The notes under the pieces were generated by a model that was given only the letters and a program-made list of their open reading frames with translations, was not told the origin of the DNA and ran no database searches. From the NCBI GenBank assembly GCA_038025085.1, contig CM076147.1:10202001-10266000 (forward strand): a DNA stretch of 64,000 nucleotides, given 5' to 3'. The stretch is from Tetragonia tetragonoides (taxonomy: Eukaryota > Streptophyta > Magnoliopsida > Caryophyllales > Aizoaceae). The position numbers and the translations under genes are program-made. Shown one piece after another: positions 46,550-59,223 of this stretch (its first letter is position 1; the number at the start of each line of letters is the position of its first letter).

Positions 46550-47261
46550 TGTTGGAATAATTTCCAACATGTATATAATGATTATTAAATTTATTTAACA
46601 GTCATTGTTTATTTAAGTTGTAGTGGATTATAATTGATCATGAATTTGGTTAAAGCAAGTAAGGTGGCATATAATACATATGGCCCACAAAGATTAAGTG
46701 GAAAGCTCTTCCACTGAGTTACGAAATTGCAATTAACGGTTGGCTGCAATTTTGAATCGGTGCCATTTATTTCTTTGTGGCTATGCGAGACCTTGATCAG
46801 TTACCATGTAACCGAAAATGGTTAAGGTAGCAGTTATACTTTATCTCTTACTTTCATCTGTTAACAGGTGCAATTAGTTATTGTTTGTGAAGAGTCACAA
46901 TGTTACAGTAACTGTGAGATAAAGTGATAAGATATGTTGTTTCGTAAGAGGCACATTACCACTATAAATATAGAAGGCTTCATGCCTTTGAACAGACAAC
47001 AAACAATCACCATTTCTCCCTCAATCTTGCCTTCTCCTTGGTTCTCCTAGTGTCCTAATATCGGTAGTGCAAGTCGCTATTAGGAAATTAGTTTCGTTGT
47101 ATCTCAAAGACCATATTCAAGAGGCTCGGTGCACATAGGGCCGAATTGAGTCTTTAGGAAAGTGCCCTAGGCGTGCCTCGAAACTTGTATTTTATTTTAG
47201 GCATAATTTAGCCCTCTAAATATCAATATTTCTAATAATCTAAAGACTCAATCACGTGATT
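46550..47261 (+). repeat. 5' LTR and leader of copia element 1
   Basis: The segment starts with the inverted-type terminus TGTTGGAATAATTTCCAACA and carries a promoter-like CTATAAATA at 46963. The LTR end could not be placed: no TGGTATCAGAGC primer site is visible before gag. The other LTR is outside the window and would define it. Confidence 0.6.
46963..46971 (+). promoter_or_regulatory. Candidate LTR TATA box
   Basis: CTATAAATA lies about 410 bp into the LTR, at a usual place for the U3/R junction of a copia element. Confidence 0.4.
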
Positions 47262-48353
47262 ATGGCTTCCCTTAAGGAGATGACTACCAATTTTGTTAAG
47301 TTGGACCGAAGGTGGCAAAAGAAGATGCATTTTCTTTTGACTACCCTCAACGTAGCATACGTGCTGTCTTCACCACCTATTAAGGAGAAGGATAACAAGA
47401 CTCTGGCGGAAACTCGGGCTAGAGCCAAGTGGGAAAATGACAACTACATTTGTCTTGGACACATCCTTAACGGTATGACTGATTCTCTTTTTGATGCCTA
47501 TCAAATGGCACCAACGGCAAAGGAGTTGTGGGACATATTGGAGACTCGTTATCTAACAGAGGACGCAACAAGTAAGAAATTTATTTCTAGTCAATTTAAT
47601 AAATATGTCATGAAGGTTAGTAGGCTTGTTATGGAGCAATTCTATGAAATAGAACGCATATTAGGTCATTTTAGACAACATAATGTTCATACAGATGAAG
47701 CTTATGTGGTTCCTAGCATTATAGACAAATTGCCCTCCTCTTGGGAGAATTTTAAACATAGTCTCAGGCACAAGAAGGGAGATATTTCTCTTGAGGATTT
47801 GGCTAACCATATTCGAATTGAAGAAGAGTTTCGAAAACAAACGGACACAAAAGAACAACATGTGTCTAGTGCACATGTTGTGGAAGATGGTAAGCCAAAT
47901 GCATCCAATAAGGGATGGAACAACAAGAGAAAGGGTAATCCAAGCAACCAAGGTAAGAACAAGAAGAAGAAAGCCTCATGTTGGATATGTAGTAGCCCTA
48001 ATCACCTTAAGCGTGATTGTCCTAATCTCAAGAATACCACAAACCAATCTAAGTCTTCGGGAGAAAAGGAAGGCTTTATTGCCATGGTTTCCAAGATCAA
48101 CATGGTGGATGGAGATGATGCTTGGTGGATTGATTCAGGTGCAACAAAACATGTGTGCAAGTACAAGTCTCTCCTCAAGACTTACAAGCCAATGGAGGAA
48201 GGAACGGTCCTCTACATGGGAAATTCTTCCACCACCCAAGTTCTTGGGATTGGAAGTGTTGTCCTTGATTTCACTTCGGGAAAGTCTTTTACTTTGAATG
48301 ATGTATATCATGTACCACAGATTAGGAAGAATTTAGTTTCTGGTAGTATCTGA
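47262..48353 (+). pseudogene. Copia 1 gag and protease
   Basis: The frame begins [15 protein letters not shown], continues with the UBN2-type gag core ([16 protein letters not shown]), a zinc knuckle [14 protein letters not shown] and the protease site [12 protein letters not shown]. It ends at TGA 48351. In an intact element the polyprotein continues. Here one frame change at 48350 leads on to [16 protein letters not shown], which then meets TAA at 48430. Confidence 0.85.
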
Positions 48354-50848
48354 ATCGATTTGGATTCAAACTTGTATTTGAGGCGGATCAAATTGTACTC
48401 TCTAAGGGTGGAGTATTTGTAGGAAAGGGTTAATTATGTGATGCTATGTTCAAATTCAATGTTATTAATAAAGTATCTAGTATTTCTGTTTATATTGTGG
48501 ATTCTTGTACTTTATGGCATAATCGTTTAGGACATGTTAATTTTCAAAGGTTGCATGCTACGACACTTCTTAATTTAATTCCTCCTATTGATAAGAATGA
48601 TGAAAAGTCTAAAACATGCATGATCACTAAAATTACTAGGCATCCTTTCCCTTCTATTGAAAGAACTACTAAATTATTAGATTTAGTTCATAGTGATATT
48701 TGTGAAATGAATAGTGTTCTTTATATTGGAGGAAAACGTTATTTTATAACTTTTATAGATGATCATTCTCGATATTGCTATGTGTTCTTATTGCGTACCA
48801 AGGATGAAGCACTTAATAAGTTTAAAATTTACAAAACGGAAGTTGAATTACAATGTGAATCTTTTATTAAATGCTTGACCCTTACTTCTTTCAATCCACT
48901 GGGATTGTTCATGAAGTAACTGCCCCTTATACACCGGAACAAAATGGTGTGGCAGAAAGGAAAAATAGAGTCCTAACTGAAATGGCTAATGCCATGTTAT
49001 CAAACTCGGGTTTGGGAGAAGGTTTTTGGGGTGAAGCCATATTAATGGCTTGTCACATTTTAAGCCGAGTTCCAAACAAAAGGAGTAAAACTACTCCCTA
49101 TGAGTTTTGGAAGAAAAGGAAACCAAACTTAAGTTATCTCAAAGTTTGGGGATGTAGAGCCATTGTTCGAATTCTCCAACCTAAAAGAAAGAAATTAGGA
49201 GAAAGAGAAATCGAATGTATTTTTATAGGCTTTGCCGCCAATAGCAAAGCCTATAGATTCATGGTAATTGAACAGAATAATTCACTTACAGTCAATACTA
49301 TAATTGAATCTAGGGATGCTATTTTTGATGAAAAACATTTCATATCTATTCCTAGACCAAAAGACCGAACTGTTGAAAGTGAAAATGATCAAGATGATCA
49401 TGATCCTGAGGTTGTTGAATTAAGAAGAAGTAAACGACCTCGAAAGGCAAACGACTTTGGACCAGATTTCTTAATCTTTCTAATAGAAGGATCAAGAAAA
49501 ATGGTTTTTAGGTGTGTTCCCTATTGCTATAATTTAGAAGCCGATCCCACTACTTATGAGGAGGCTATGAGATCTCCGGATGCTCCTTTTTGGAAGGAAG
49601 CAATTGAAGAGGAGATGAACTCAATAATGGGGAATGTCACGTGGAAATTAGAAGATCTTCCACCAGGTTGCAAACCTATTGGTTGCAAATGGATCTTAAA
49701 AAAGAAGATGAAAATCGATGATACAGTCGAAAAGTTTAAAGCACGATTAGTGGCTAAGGGTTTTACTCAAAAGGAGGGTATTGATTATTTCGATAGATAT
49801 GCTCCTGTGGCTAGAACGACTACAATAAAGTTGTTAATAGCATTAGCCTTTGTATACAATTTGGTGATTCACCAAATGAATGTCAAGACAACATTCTTGA
49901 ATGGTGATTTGGAAGAAGAGGTCTATATGAAACAACTTGAAGGGTTTATAGTATCTGGCCAAGAACACAAAGTGTGTAAACTTGTTAAGTCTCTTTATGG
50001 ACTTAAACAAGCGCCTAAACAATGGCATCAAAAATTTAACTAAGTTGTGCTTGGGAACGACTTTCACATCAATGATGCGGATAAGCGCGTGTATAGCAAA
50101 TTTGACGGTGATAAAGGTGTCATAATTTGCTTATACGTTGATGACATGTTGATTTTTGGTACAAATCTTGAACAAGTAGAAAGTACAAAACAATTTTTGT
50201 CAAATAACTTTGATATGAAAGACATGGGTGAAGTCGATGTCATTTTGGGAATCAAAGTGAAAAAGAATGGGAATGGACTGATGTAGTCTCAATCCCGTTA
50301 TATTGAAAAGGTGTTGAGAAAATTTAACAATTTTAATTGCAAATCGGTGACTACACCTTTTGATTCCAATATAATGTTGGTTAAGCATACTGGTACTCCG
50401 GTTGCTCAAATAGAGTATGCAAAAGTCATAGGTTGTCTTATGTATGCTATGACTTGTTCTCGGCCGGATATTGCCTTTGCTGTGGGACAACTTAGTAAAT
50501 ATACTAATAATCCAGGGAATCAACATTGGCATGCAGTTAGAAGGGTTCTTAAATACCTTAAGAGCACAATAGACTACGGTCTATATTATAGCGGATCTCC
50601 TTCGGTTCTAGAGGATATTCAGATGCTAGTTGGATCAATAATAGTGAAGATCACTCATCTACAAGTGGTTGGATATTCACAATTGGTGGGGGTGCGATAT
50701 CTTGGGGATCCAAGAAACAAACTTGTATAGCGGACTCTACTATGGCCGCTGAGTTTATAGCACTTGCTGCTTGTAGTAAAGAAGCAGAGTGGTTAAGAAA
50801 CTTGCTATATGAATTGCCGTTGTGGCCTAAACCTATGGCACCCATATC
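48354..50848 (+). pseudogene. Copia 1 integrase, reverse transcriptase and RNase H (first part)
   Basis: The order is the integrase N-terminal LWHNRLGHVN and the core start LVHSDICEMNS. A small deletion near 48865 removes the segment with the second catalytic Asp (DRGGEY in relatives), after which the frame changes to TAPYTPEQNGVAERKNR. Reverse transcriptase follows: WILKKKMKIDDTVEKFKARL, KSLYGLKQAPKQWHQK and the catalytic YVDDM. In-frame stops lie at 50041 (TAA) and 50284 (TAG), and there is a frameshift near 50613. RNase H (TMAAEFIALAACSKEAEWLR) is cut at MAPIS by element A. Confidence 0.85.
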
Positions 50849-51578
50849 TGTAACACCCCGAATTTTCTACTAAAATAAATAAATAAAAATAAATAGACTC
50901 AAGCCGAAAATCCGGCAGAGTTTCTTTTGTAAACTGAATAAACCAGTCTAAAAAGACTTATATAAACCTGTTTAACAAAAATAAAACAATATCTAGCAAC
51001 AACCCAACGGAAGACTCTAATAATTCAGGGCGCTATCGCCACACTCACTCATACGATTGAGTGTAAGGCTCTTCAACTGAAACTACCAATAATAATCTCA
51101 AAATGATTCTAGGTGGTCTATTTATTACAACTTAATTAACTTAATAAAAAGATCAAACTACTAGTTCTTCGTGTACGTCTATCTGAAAGTGTTCCTCACT
51201 GACATTTGTATATACATAAACTTGAATCTGCAAAAAAGGTGAGAATTTGCAACGTCAGCAATGCTGGTAACTCACATCTAGCACGTAAAGCTCATTCTAA
51301 ATTCAAATCAAGTCTAAACGTATAAAACATGCTTCAGTTCCTATATACACTTTAATCTACTTATTTTGCGTACATAAATGCCATAGCATTTACACTGAAG
51401 ATACATCATCAATCCTACACAAAACATAAGCAAGTATCAATCTTTAGATAACCTCTATAACTCTGGTTATCTTGCTAGTTTAAGAAAGCTTTTATTATTA
51501 AAATCTTGCATTACTGAGCTGGGCATAAGGGAGAGGTTCCTAGGGCCGCCGCATCTCGGGAGCGTTTAAACCCTTGAC

Positions 51579-51690
51579 CACAACTGGGGGTCAAGCCACA
51601 ACTGGGGGCCAAATGTGTTACACCTGCTGACCACAATTGGGGGTCATAGCCACAACTGGGGGCTGGGTCACAACTGGAGACCGCAGCTAA
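51579..51690. repeat. Degenerate array around CCACAACTGGGGGTC in element A
   Basis: At least five units of the form CACAACTGGGGG(T/C)C, with irregular spacing of about 18-50 bp, including CACAATTGGGGGTC and CACAACTGGAGACC. This is an internal feature of the LTR-like element. Confidence 0.75.
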
Positions 51691-52615
51691 GCTCTGGGGA
51701 CGTCTCCCATATAACACATCTGGAGTACCCATAGGTTCCTACTGTCCAGAGCCATCTTCCACTTTACATTATCATTAGCTTAAGTAGCTTTTCATTTCTA
51801 TTCTTATAAGACCACCATAACACGTCATGTAGTGGATCATGACGTTCACACAACCTAGCAACATAAAGCACATAATCTTTTCTTTACTCAATTGCATAGC
51901 TTTAGCTCGTATAACTTCTCATAATTGAACGTCTCGTTCAATTTATGTACTTCTCAAATGCTTCACTTCAATCAGAATCATCCTACTTTCTTCTTTTCTT
52001 ATTTATGCATGACACAACTTAAAAGACATACTTCATTTGCTAATCATCCTTTTACACATTCAACACTTACTCTAATATCATCTTTTCGTCATTTTAATGA
52101 CACATAAAACAGACCTTTAAGTCTTTAACTAATATCAAGTAAACATTTAATATATCAAACTACACTTTATCAAATCAAGTGAAGTGCAAAAGAGACCACC
52201 AGACCACTATGAGCCAAATACTTCTTAAAGAAACCAACATCGACCCATTTATACACCATCTTTCCTTTAGCATATTAGGCATAAAAATATCCTACCTAGC
52301 TTTAATGTACAACAAGTAAACAACATTACAGGTTTCCAGATCATCAATGCAAGCTAGTTTGTATACTTCCAAAGTTCATCCAACCATTTGTGAATTCAAA
52401 ATATCGATTCTCACACTATTAGTACCTACTGAATAGTTACTAAATCAATTGACATTTACTAATATTGTCCGATTCTCGTATAAAACATACCCAATTAATT
52501 ACACATACATAAACATGTAATAAGGCTCAAAATAAATGTAAAATGAACTTGACTTAATAGATGTAGTTACCTCTGAGTACGAATAACCTCCTAATAAGCC
52601 AATTGAACTCCTAAC

Positions 52616-53287
52616 TGAAGGATTTATGTCCTGTCAGTCAAGGTGCAAAATTCGGGATTAAACTTCAGAGATAGTTAACTCGTCGATTTAGCAGATCGTA
52701 ATGTTTAGCTAGAAACCGCTTACAATAAATCGGGCCAATTGGATCGGACCAACTACTAAATGCGATGGGCCTAACGGATCACATGCTTAATAATCGTTGG
52801 ATCAATAATTAGTTAATGGACCTAGGAGTCACATTAACTAATTAATAAGAGAGACCGGTAAGTGGGCTGACCTAGGGAAAGCCCACTATGTGTAGTAGCC
52901 AGCTATTAGGTCTTTGGAAGCCGTAATAGTGTGGCCTACAACTTAAATAGAAGAAAAGGAGGTGGAAACTAGGTTACATGTTTTTAACCGACAACCTCCT
53001 TCTCTCATATTTTCTCTCTAAAGTAACCAAGCACCTCCATAGCCCAAGTAACGGTTCCCTGTGCTCGTTCTAGCTAACGGACGTGTTTGAATTGATCAAA
53101 TCGATTGCTGCGTGGACTACGGTAGAGGGATTACACTTGGAATCCTAAATTCGCATCTATCGATATTTAATCGATCAACGAGGCACCCATCAAGAGGTAT
53201 ATTTATGTGTATTTAATGACCCATTAAGTTTCCTGCTTCTAGTTGTCTTCTGCTTATTTGATTAGATCATTGCAACTAGATCCTACA
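52616..53287 (+). repeat. 5' LTR of copia 2 (672 bp)
   Basis: It starts TGAAGGATTTATGTCCTG and ends CTAGATCCTACA, followed at once by the primer site. Confidence 0.95.
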
Positions 53288-53288
53288 G

Positions 53289-53300
53289 TGGTATCAGAGC
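53289..53300 (+). other. Primer-binding site of copia 2
   Basis: TGGTATCAGAGC is complementary to the 3' end of plant initiator tRNA-Met, one base after the LTR. Confidence 0.95.
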
Positions 53301-54896
53301 CTAATTAATGGGTTAATTAGATCACTTTATTCAACTTTGTTGCATGAAAAATTAGCGTTTATTGGCTATGTTGTTTCGGTGTGCTTTTGGTTGGGTTGGT
53401 AATTATGAGATCTTGATCGTTTATGTGTTTTTCCGTGTTGTTTATTGAAGAGAAAGATTGGATTTTTCTCTTCTTTTATTTTGCAAGTGTATCTTTGCAG
53501 CATGTACCATATTATCTTGTGAAGTTTTTTATTGAGTTTATGTGGCCTAGGGCTCCGTATTTAGCATATCTTAATTCACTAGATTTGGTAATTTAAATGG
53601 CTTGACTTGTCTTTATTTGATATATATATGTTCGGCGGATTGATATGAGAATTGCTCTTGATTTGAGTTAGATCAATATTGCTTTGTTTGTTCACTGGGT
53701 CAATACGGTGATTGGCGTAAGTCTCGTTTCACTTGCATTGTTACAAGGAGTTTTATGATTGGATCATTAAAACTGCTTTGTCCTTATTATTGATTATCGT
53801 TTGTGCTTGTTTTCAACTCCTGATTGGATCATATGATCAAAGCACTAGTTTAGCTAATTCGATTATTTATTTTATTAATTAGCTTGCCTTAGTCTAAAGT
53901 TTGGAACTTTTGGCTAAAATATATTATTTTATGATAATATGCAATATATTTTACCCATTAGCATATAATTTAAATTATTTCAATGATTAGATTATTGATC
54001 TACTTGTTTATTATATGGCTTTTGGATATATTTTATGTTGATGGGTCATCCATCTTATGGGTGAATGAATGTATGATCTAGTATGGCCCAAAACACGGCA
54101 TGCGCACCGTTTGTATTTTTGTAACCTAAATACGGCATGTAAAACCGTCGTATTTATGTAATTTATTGTATTGTATTAGCTATAAGTTTAAATTTCTAAG
54201 TACAGTTACAAAAGGTAAAGCTTGAAGAGCAAAGCCTTGGAGGAGATCGGGATTCAAGTGGGAGATTTGAGTATTAGATCTTTATTTTAGTTTAGGGTCA
54301 TACTAGGATCATTTATTTATTGCTTTAATTATTGCTTAAATTAGATTTATTGATTTAATTATTGCATGTCTGATTTATTATATTGTTTTAATATAACTAT
54401 TAGTTCACATATATTAAAAACAGTTTATTCAATCTCGTCTCAAAGAAATCTTGAGTTTATGCCCTCCCAAATAAGGTTCACCCATTACACTTTCGATCAT
54501 TCATAATGGGCATCACCAAAGCGTGACATAATTTTAATCATGAGTTAATGCGGGTAAGTCTAAGAAGAGATTTACAAGACCATTTGGTTCCCTCAAGGAT
54601 ATGAGTAAGGAGTCCTTACATATCGGGGCAAAGGAATAGCCATATTAGATAAGCCTATCAACCGAGAGTTATGTTGGACATAATTAGCAAAGATTGCTTA
54701 CCTATTTTGACTAGTGTGGTTGACAAGCCAAAGCTTGGTCACATTAGGGTAAAATGAGGATCTTGGAATTATTTTATTCATCGGGGCACCTTAGAGGATG
54801 AATAAAATATTAAATAACTTTTCTATTTTGGAAATTGATTAAATTATTTATTGATAAATGTACTAAATTTTTGCATATTATTTCTGTTTAGTAGCA
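53301..54896 (+). other. Untranslated leader of copia 2
   Basis: About 1.6 kb between the primer site and gag with no sustained reading frame. It is longer than in most copia elements and could include part of a decayed sequence or an intron-like leader. Confidence 0.5.
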
Positions 54897-57800
54897 ATGG
54901 CCAATGAAAACAAGTCAACTTTTAACCTAAAGTCGATACTGAACATCGAACGTTTAGTTGGACCAAACAATTACCTGAATAGTCATCGCAACCTGAGAAT
55001 GGTTCTCAGGCATGATAAAAAGGAATGCATCTCGGAGACACCTATTCCAAGACTTCCCGAAAAGCAAATGCTTAAAGTCGGGAGGGGAAAGAAAGGGGCC
55101 ACTTCAAAGGGCAACCTGTTGAAAGGAAAGGTGGTGTAACCAAACCTAAGCCTAAGCAACGATTGGCCGCCAAGAAGTCGCCCTTAGCCGCGGATAATCG
55201 GTGCTTCCATTGCCAACAAAAGGGCCATTGGAAGAGGAACTGCCCAAAGCTAAAGGAAGACCTGAAGTATGGAATGGTTTCCATGACTGCAAATATTTTC
55301 GTTATTGAAATCAATCTAGCTACAACTACTTCTGATTGGATATTGGATACCGGTTGTAGTACTCACATTTGTTCAAATGTGGAGGGACTAAAACAAACTC
55401 GGAAGGTAGCTAGAGATGAAGTGAAACCTACGAGTCGCAAATGGGGCCAGGGTGGCTGCTGAGACTGTAGGAACTTATGTTTTGTCGTTGCCCTCGGGCC
55501 TTGAACTAGAACTTAATAATTGTTATTATGTTCCTAGTGTAAACAAAAACATCATTTCTCCTTCTGTATTGGATATGGAAGATTTTGATATGCGTATTAA
55601 GAATGGTTCGTATACGGTTTCAAAAGATGATGTATTTTATTTTAGCACCTGTTTGCATAATGGGCTTTATTTGCTAAATTTTGACAAACATATACTCACT
55701 ATCAATAACAAAAGGGCTGGAACTAATGATTCTAACCCCACATATCTATAGCATTGTCGATTAGGCCATATAAATGTGAAACGCATTCAGAAACTTCTTA
55801 AAGAAGGGGTTCTAGACTCATTTGACTTGGAGTCATTTGATACTTGCGAATCATGTTTACTTGGCAAAATGACAAAGTCACCCTTTCTAGGAAAGGGAGA
55901 GCGAGCCAGTGAGCTATTGGGTCTAATACACTCAGATGTATGTGGACCAATGAGTTCAACTGCAAGAGGTGGGTTTAGCTACTTCATTACATTAACTTAT
56001 GATTTGAGTAGATATGGATATATTTACTTAATGAAACATAAATATGAATCTTTTGAAAAGTTCAAAGAGTTTCAGAATGAAGTTGAAAATCAGCTAGGCA
56101 AGAAAATCAAAACTCTTCGATCGGATCGAGGAGGCGAATATATGAGCCTAGAGTTCGATGGACATCTAAAGGGTTGTGGAGTACTTTCACAACTAACTTC
56201 GCCAGGAACACCACAATGGATGGTGTGTCTGAATGGAGGAATTCAACCTTATTAGATATGGTTAGATCAATGATGGATCACGACAATCTTCCTATTTCTT
56301 TCTAGGGATATGCTCTCGAGACGGCATCTTTCACACTGAACAAGACTCCGTCAAAAGCCGTTGAAAAGACATAACATGAACTATGGACGGGAATGGTTCC
56401 CAAGTTGTCTTTTCTCAAGGTTTGGGGGTGTGAAGCTTATGTAAAGAGGTTGCTCGGCGATAGCTTGCACCCAAATCAGACAAATTTTTCTTTGTGGGTT
56501 ATCCAAAGGAAACGAAGGGTTATTATTTCTACAATCGAACTGAGAACAAGGTATTTGTTGCTCGGAATGGTGTCTTTTTGGAGAAGAAATTCCTTTCCAA
56601 AGAGGCAAGTGGGAGTAAAAGTTCATCTCGAAGAAGTTCAAGATGAGCAACAAATGAAGATGGATAGGGATTTAGAATCCATCCAAGATATTTCGGAAAC
56701 AACTCTAAATTCCACTCTAGAGGCAACTCCAGAGGTTGAACCAAAATCCACCATTTGAAGGTCTGATAGAGTCAGGACTCCGACAAATAGATACATTTCA
56801 ATCTATATGACGGAAAGCCGTGACATTTTTCTTGTAGAAAGTGAAGAGCCCACCACTTACAAGGAAGCAATAACGGGTTTAAATTCCAGCATATGGCAAG
56901 AAGCCATAAAATTCAAAATGGATTCCATGTCCGAGAATCAAGTCTGGGACTTGGTCGATTTGCCGGATGGAGCTAGGCCGATCGAGTGCAAATGGACCTT
57001 TAAGATCAAGACGGACAAGGATGAAAACTTTCTAGTTTTCAAAGCTAGACTGGTGGCAAAAGGTTACAGGCAAATTCAAGGAATTGACTTTGATGAAATT
57101 TTCTAACCAGTTGCCATGCTTAAATCCATTAGGATACTCCTAGCAATTGCAGCTCATTATGACTATGAGAACTGGCAAATGGATGTGAAAACGGCTTTCT
57201 TGAACGGGGTTCTCGAAGAGGTTGTGTATATGACACAACCTGAGGGTTTTGTCGATCCTAAGAGCGCTAGGAAGGCTTGCAAGCTAAAATATCCATTTAT
57301 GGGTTGAAGCAAGCATCCCGGAGCTGGAATCTGCGTTTTGATAAAGCCATAACTAGGTTTGGTTTTATCAGAAACTCAAAAGAACCTTGTGTATACAAAA
57401 AGTTCAGTGGGAGAGATATTGTCTTCTTGGTCCTGTATGTTGATGACATACTGATCGTTGGAAACGACATTCCAATGCTGGAGTCCGTAAAGGCTTGGCT
57501 TGGGAAGTGTTTCCAGATGGAAGACCTTGGAGAAGAAGAGTACATCTTGGGCATCAAAATTTGTCGGGACAGATCCAACATGCTAATTGGACTTAGCCAG
57601 AGTATGTATATTAATCAGATTGTATCTCGATTTAATATGCAAGATGCCAAGAAAGGTTTACTACCTATGAGTCGTGGCACGGTTCTTAGCAAGACGCAGG
57701 GTCCTAAGACACCTGCTAAGCAAGAACGCATGAGTAGAGTTCTGTATGCATCAGCCATAGGATCTACCATGTACGCCATGATTTGTACTTGCTAGACATC

Positions 57801-58420
57801 TCGTATGCTTTGAGTATGACGAGTATATTTCAGACCAACCCAGGTGAGGCGCATTAGATTGCGGCCAAGAATATCTTGAAGTATCTGAAAAGAACTAAAG
57901 ATATGTTCCTGGTGAATGGTGGTGAAGAAAAGTTGATTGTGAAAGGTTACATTGATGCGTCCTTCTAGACCCACAGAGACGGTTCTCAATCCCAATGAGT
58001 ATTTGCCTTCTGTCTCAATGAAGGAGCAGTGACCTGGAAAAGTGCTAAGCAACGCACTGTGGCAGATTATACAACGAAATCAGAGTACATTGCAGCTTCA
58101 TCAGAAGCTGCGAAGGAGGCTATTTGGATTCGCAAGTTCATGGCTGAGCTTGGCGTTGTGCCTACGGCGGCTGAACCGTTGGCTCTTTATTGTGACAATA
58201 ATGGAGCCATCGCCCAAGCAAAGGAGCCAACGTCATACCAAAAGACTAAACATGCACATCGCAAATATCACATTATTAGACAATGAGTCAAGGAAGGTGA
58301 TATTAGCATATGCAAGGTTCATACAGATGAGAATGTCGCTGATCCGTTGACTAAGCCGCTTGACTGGGTCAAGCACGAGAGTTACACAGCTTCGATAGGC
58401 AATAAGCGCTTTGGAGATAA
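54897..58420 (+). pseudogene. Copia 2 gag-pol remnants
   Basis: gag begins MANENKSTFNLKSILNIERL but loses most of its core after ETPIPRLPE and jumps to KVGRGKKGATSKG. The zinc knuckle CFHCQQKGHWKRNC and protease WILDTGCSTHIC follow. Then come integrase (CESCLLGKMTKSPF, HSDVCGPMSS, RSDRGGEYMS), reverse transcriptase (ECKWTFKIKTDKDENF, KTAFLNGVLEE, YVDDILIVGND) and RNase H (TTKSEYIAASSEAAKEAIWI, LYCDNNGAIAQAKEP, DPLTKPL). Stops and frame changes interrupt it at many places, for example at 56253, 57104, 57305 and 57793. It is non-functional. Confidence 0.85.
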
Positions 58421-59223
58421 TTAGCTTCATTGTTTTAGATTATGAAATGGTGTTCATGATTAAAACATGGTTTTGTACATTTATCACAATGATTTTGGTT
58501 CTATTCAATTTTTTGTATGACTTTAAATATTGATACAAAATAATATAACACAAATATCCAAATAGGTTATCAAGACGATGTCTTGGATAATGAAACCCTA
58601 TTGTGTGAACTGGATTTTGAAGTTATTTGTCCCTAATCTAGGTGTTAGAATTAGATTCTAATAACCAACGATGATTAGAGTGCAAGTTGATCTCAGTGCC
58701 TGTTTCATGGGCTGGAGACATGGAATGTCAAGGATCATTTGAATAGATATGAATTGAGAATTCATGATCGTACAGACTCACCATGAGAGTTTTTTAAGAA
58801 CGAGTAGTCATATTACACTCTCATAAAACTATCTTGAACCATTTTTCAAACCTGAGTGGTTATGAATAACGACATGAATATTGGTGATCTGTGATTACTC
58901 CTAACGCCTGCGTAACAGGAGGCAATAACGGATACATCCGGATTATTGAAAATCATGTTGAAATTCATGAATGCACAAGACGGGAATTGTCCTCCCTACG
59001 GGGATCGTTGTCTTATAGGCCTCTTGTAGAATTGGGATTGTGAAATGCATGGTCATACTCAAATGGATTATTGGATAATCATTTGTCTTAACAATCCAAT
59101 TCGGGATCAAGAAAAGATATGAACATTGTAAGGATGACTAGACTTCTTACCTTACGTTCACATCAAGTCAGTAAGTGACAAGGGAATGTATTTGCACACT
59201 TGTCTTAAGGACAAGTAGGAGAT
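58421..59223 (+). other. Region between pol and the 3' LTR of copia 2
   Basis: About 800 bp without coding sequence, ending in the purine-rich tract next to the LTR. The length is large for a copia element but no envelope-like frame is visible. Confidence 0.6.
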
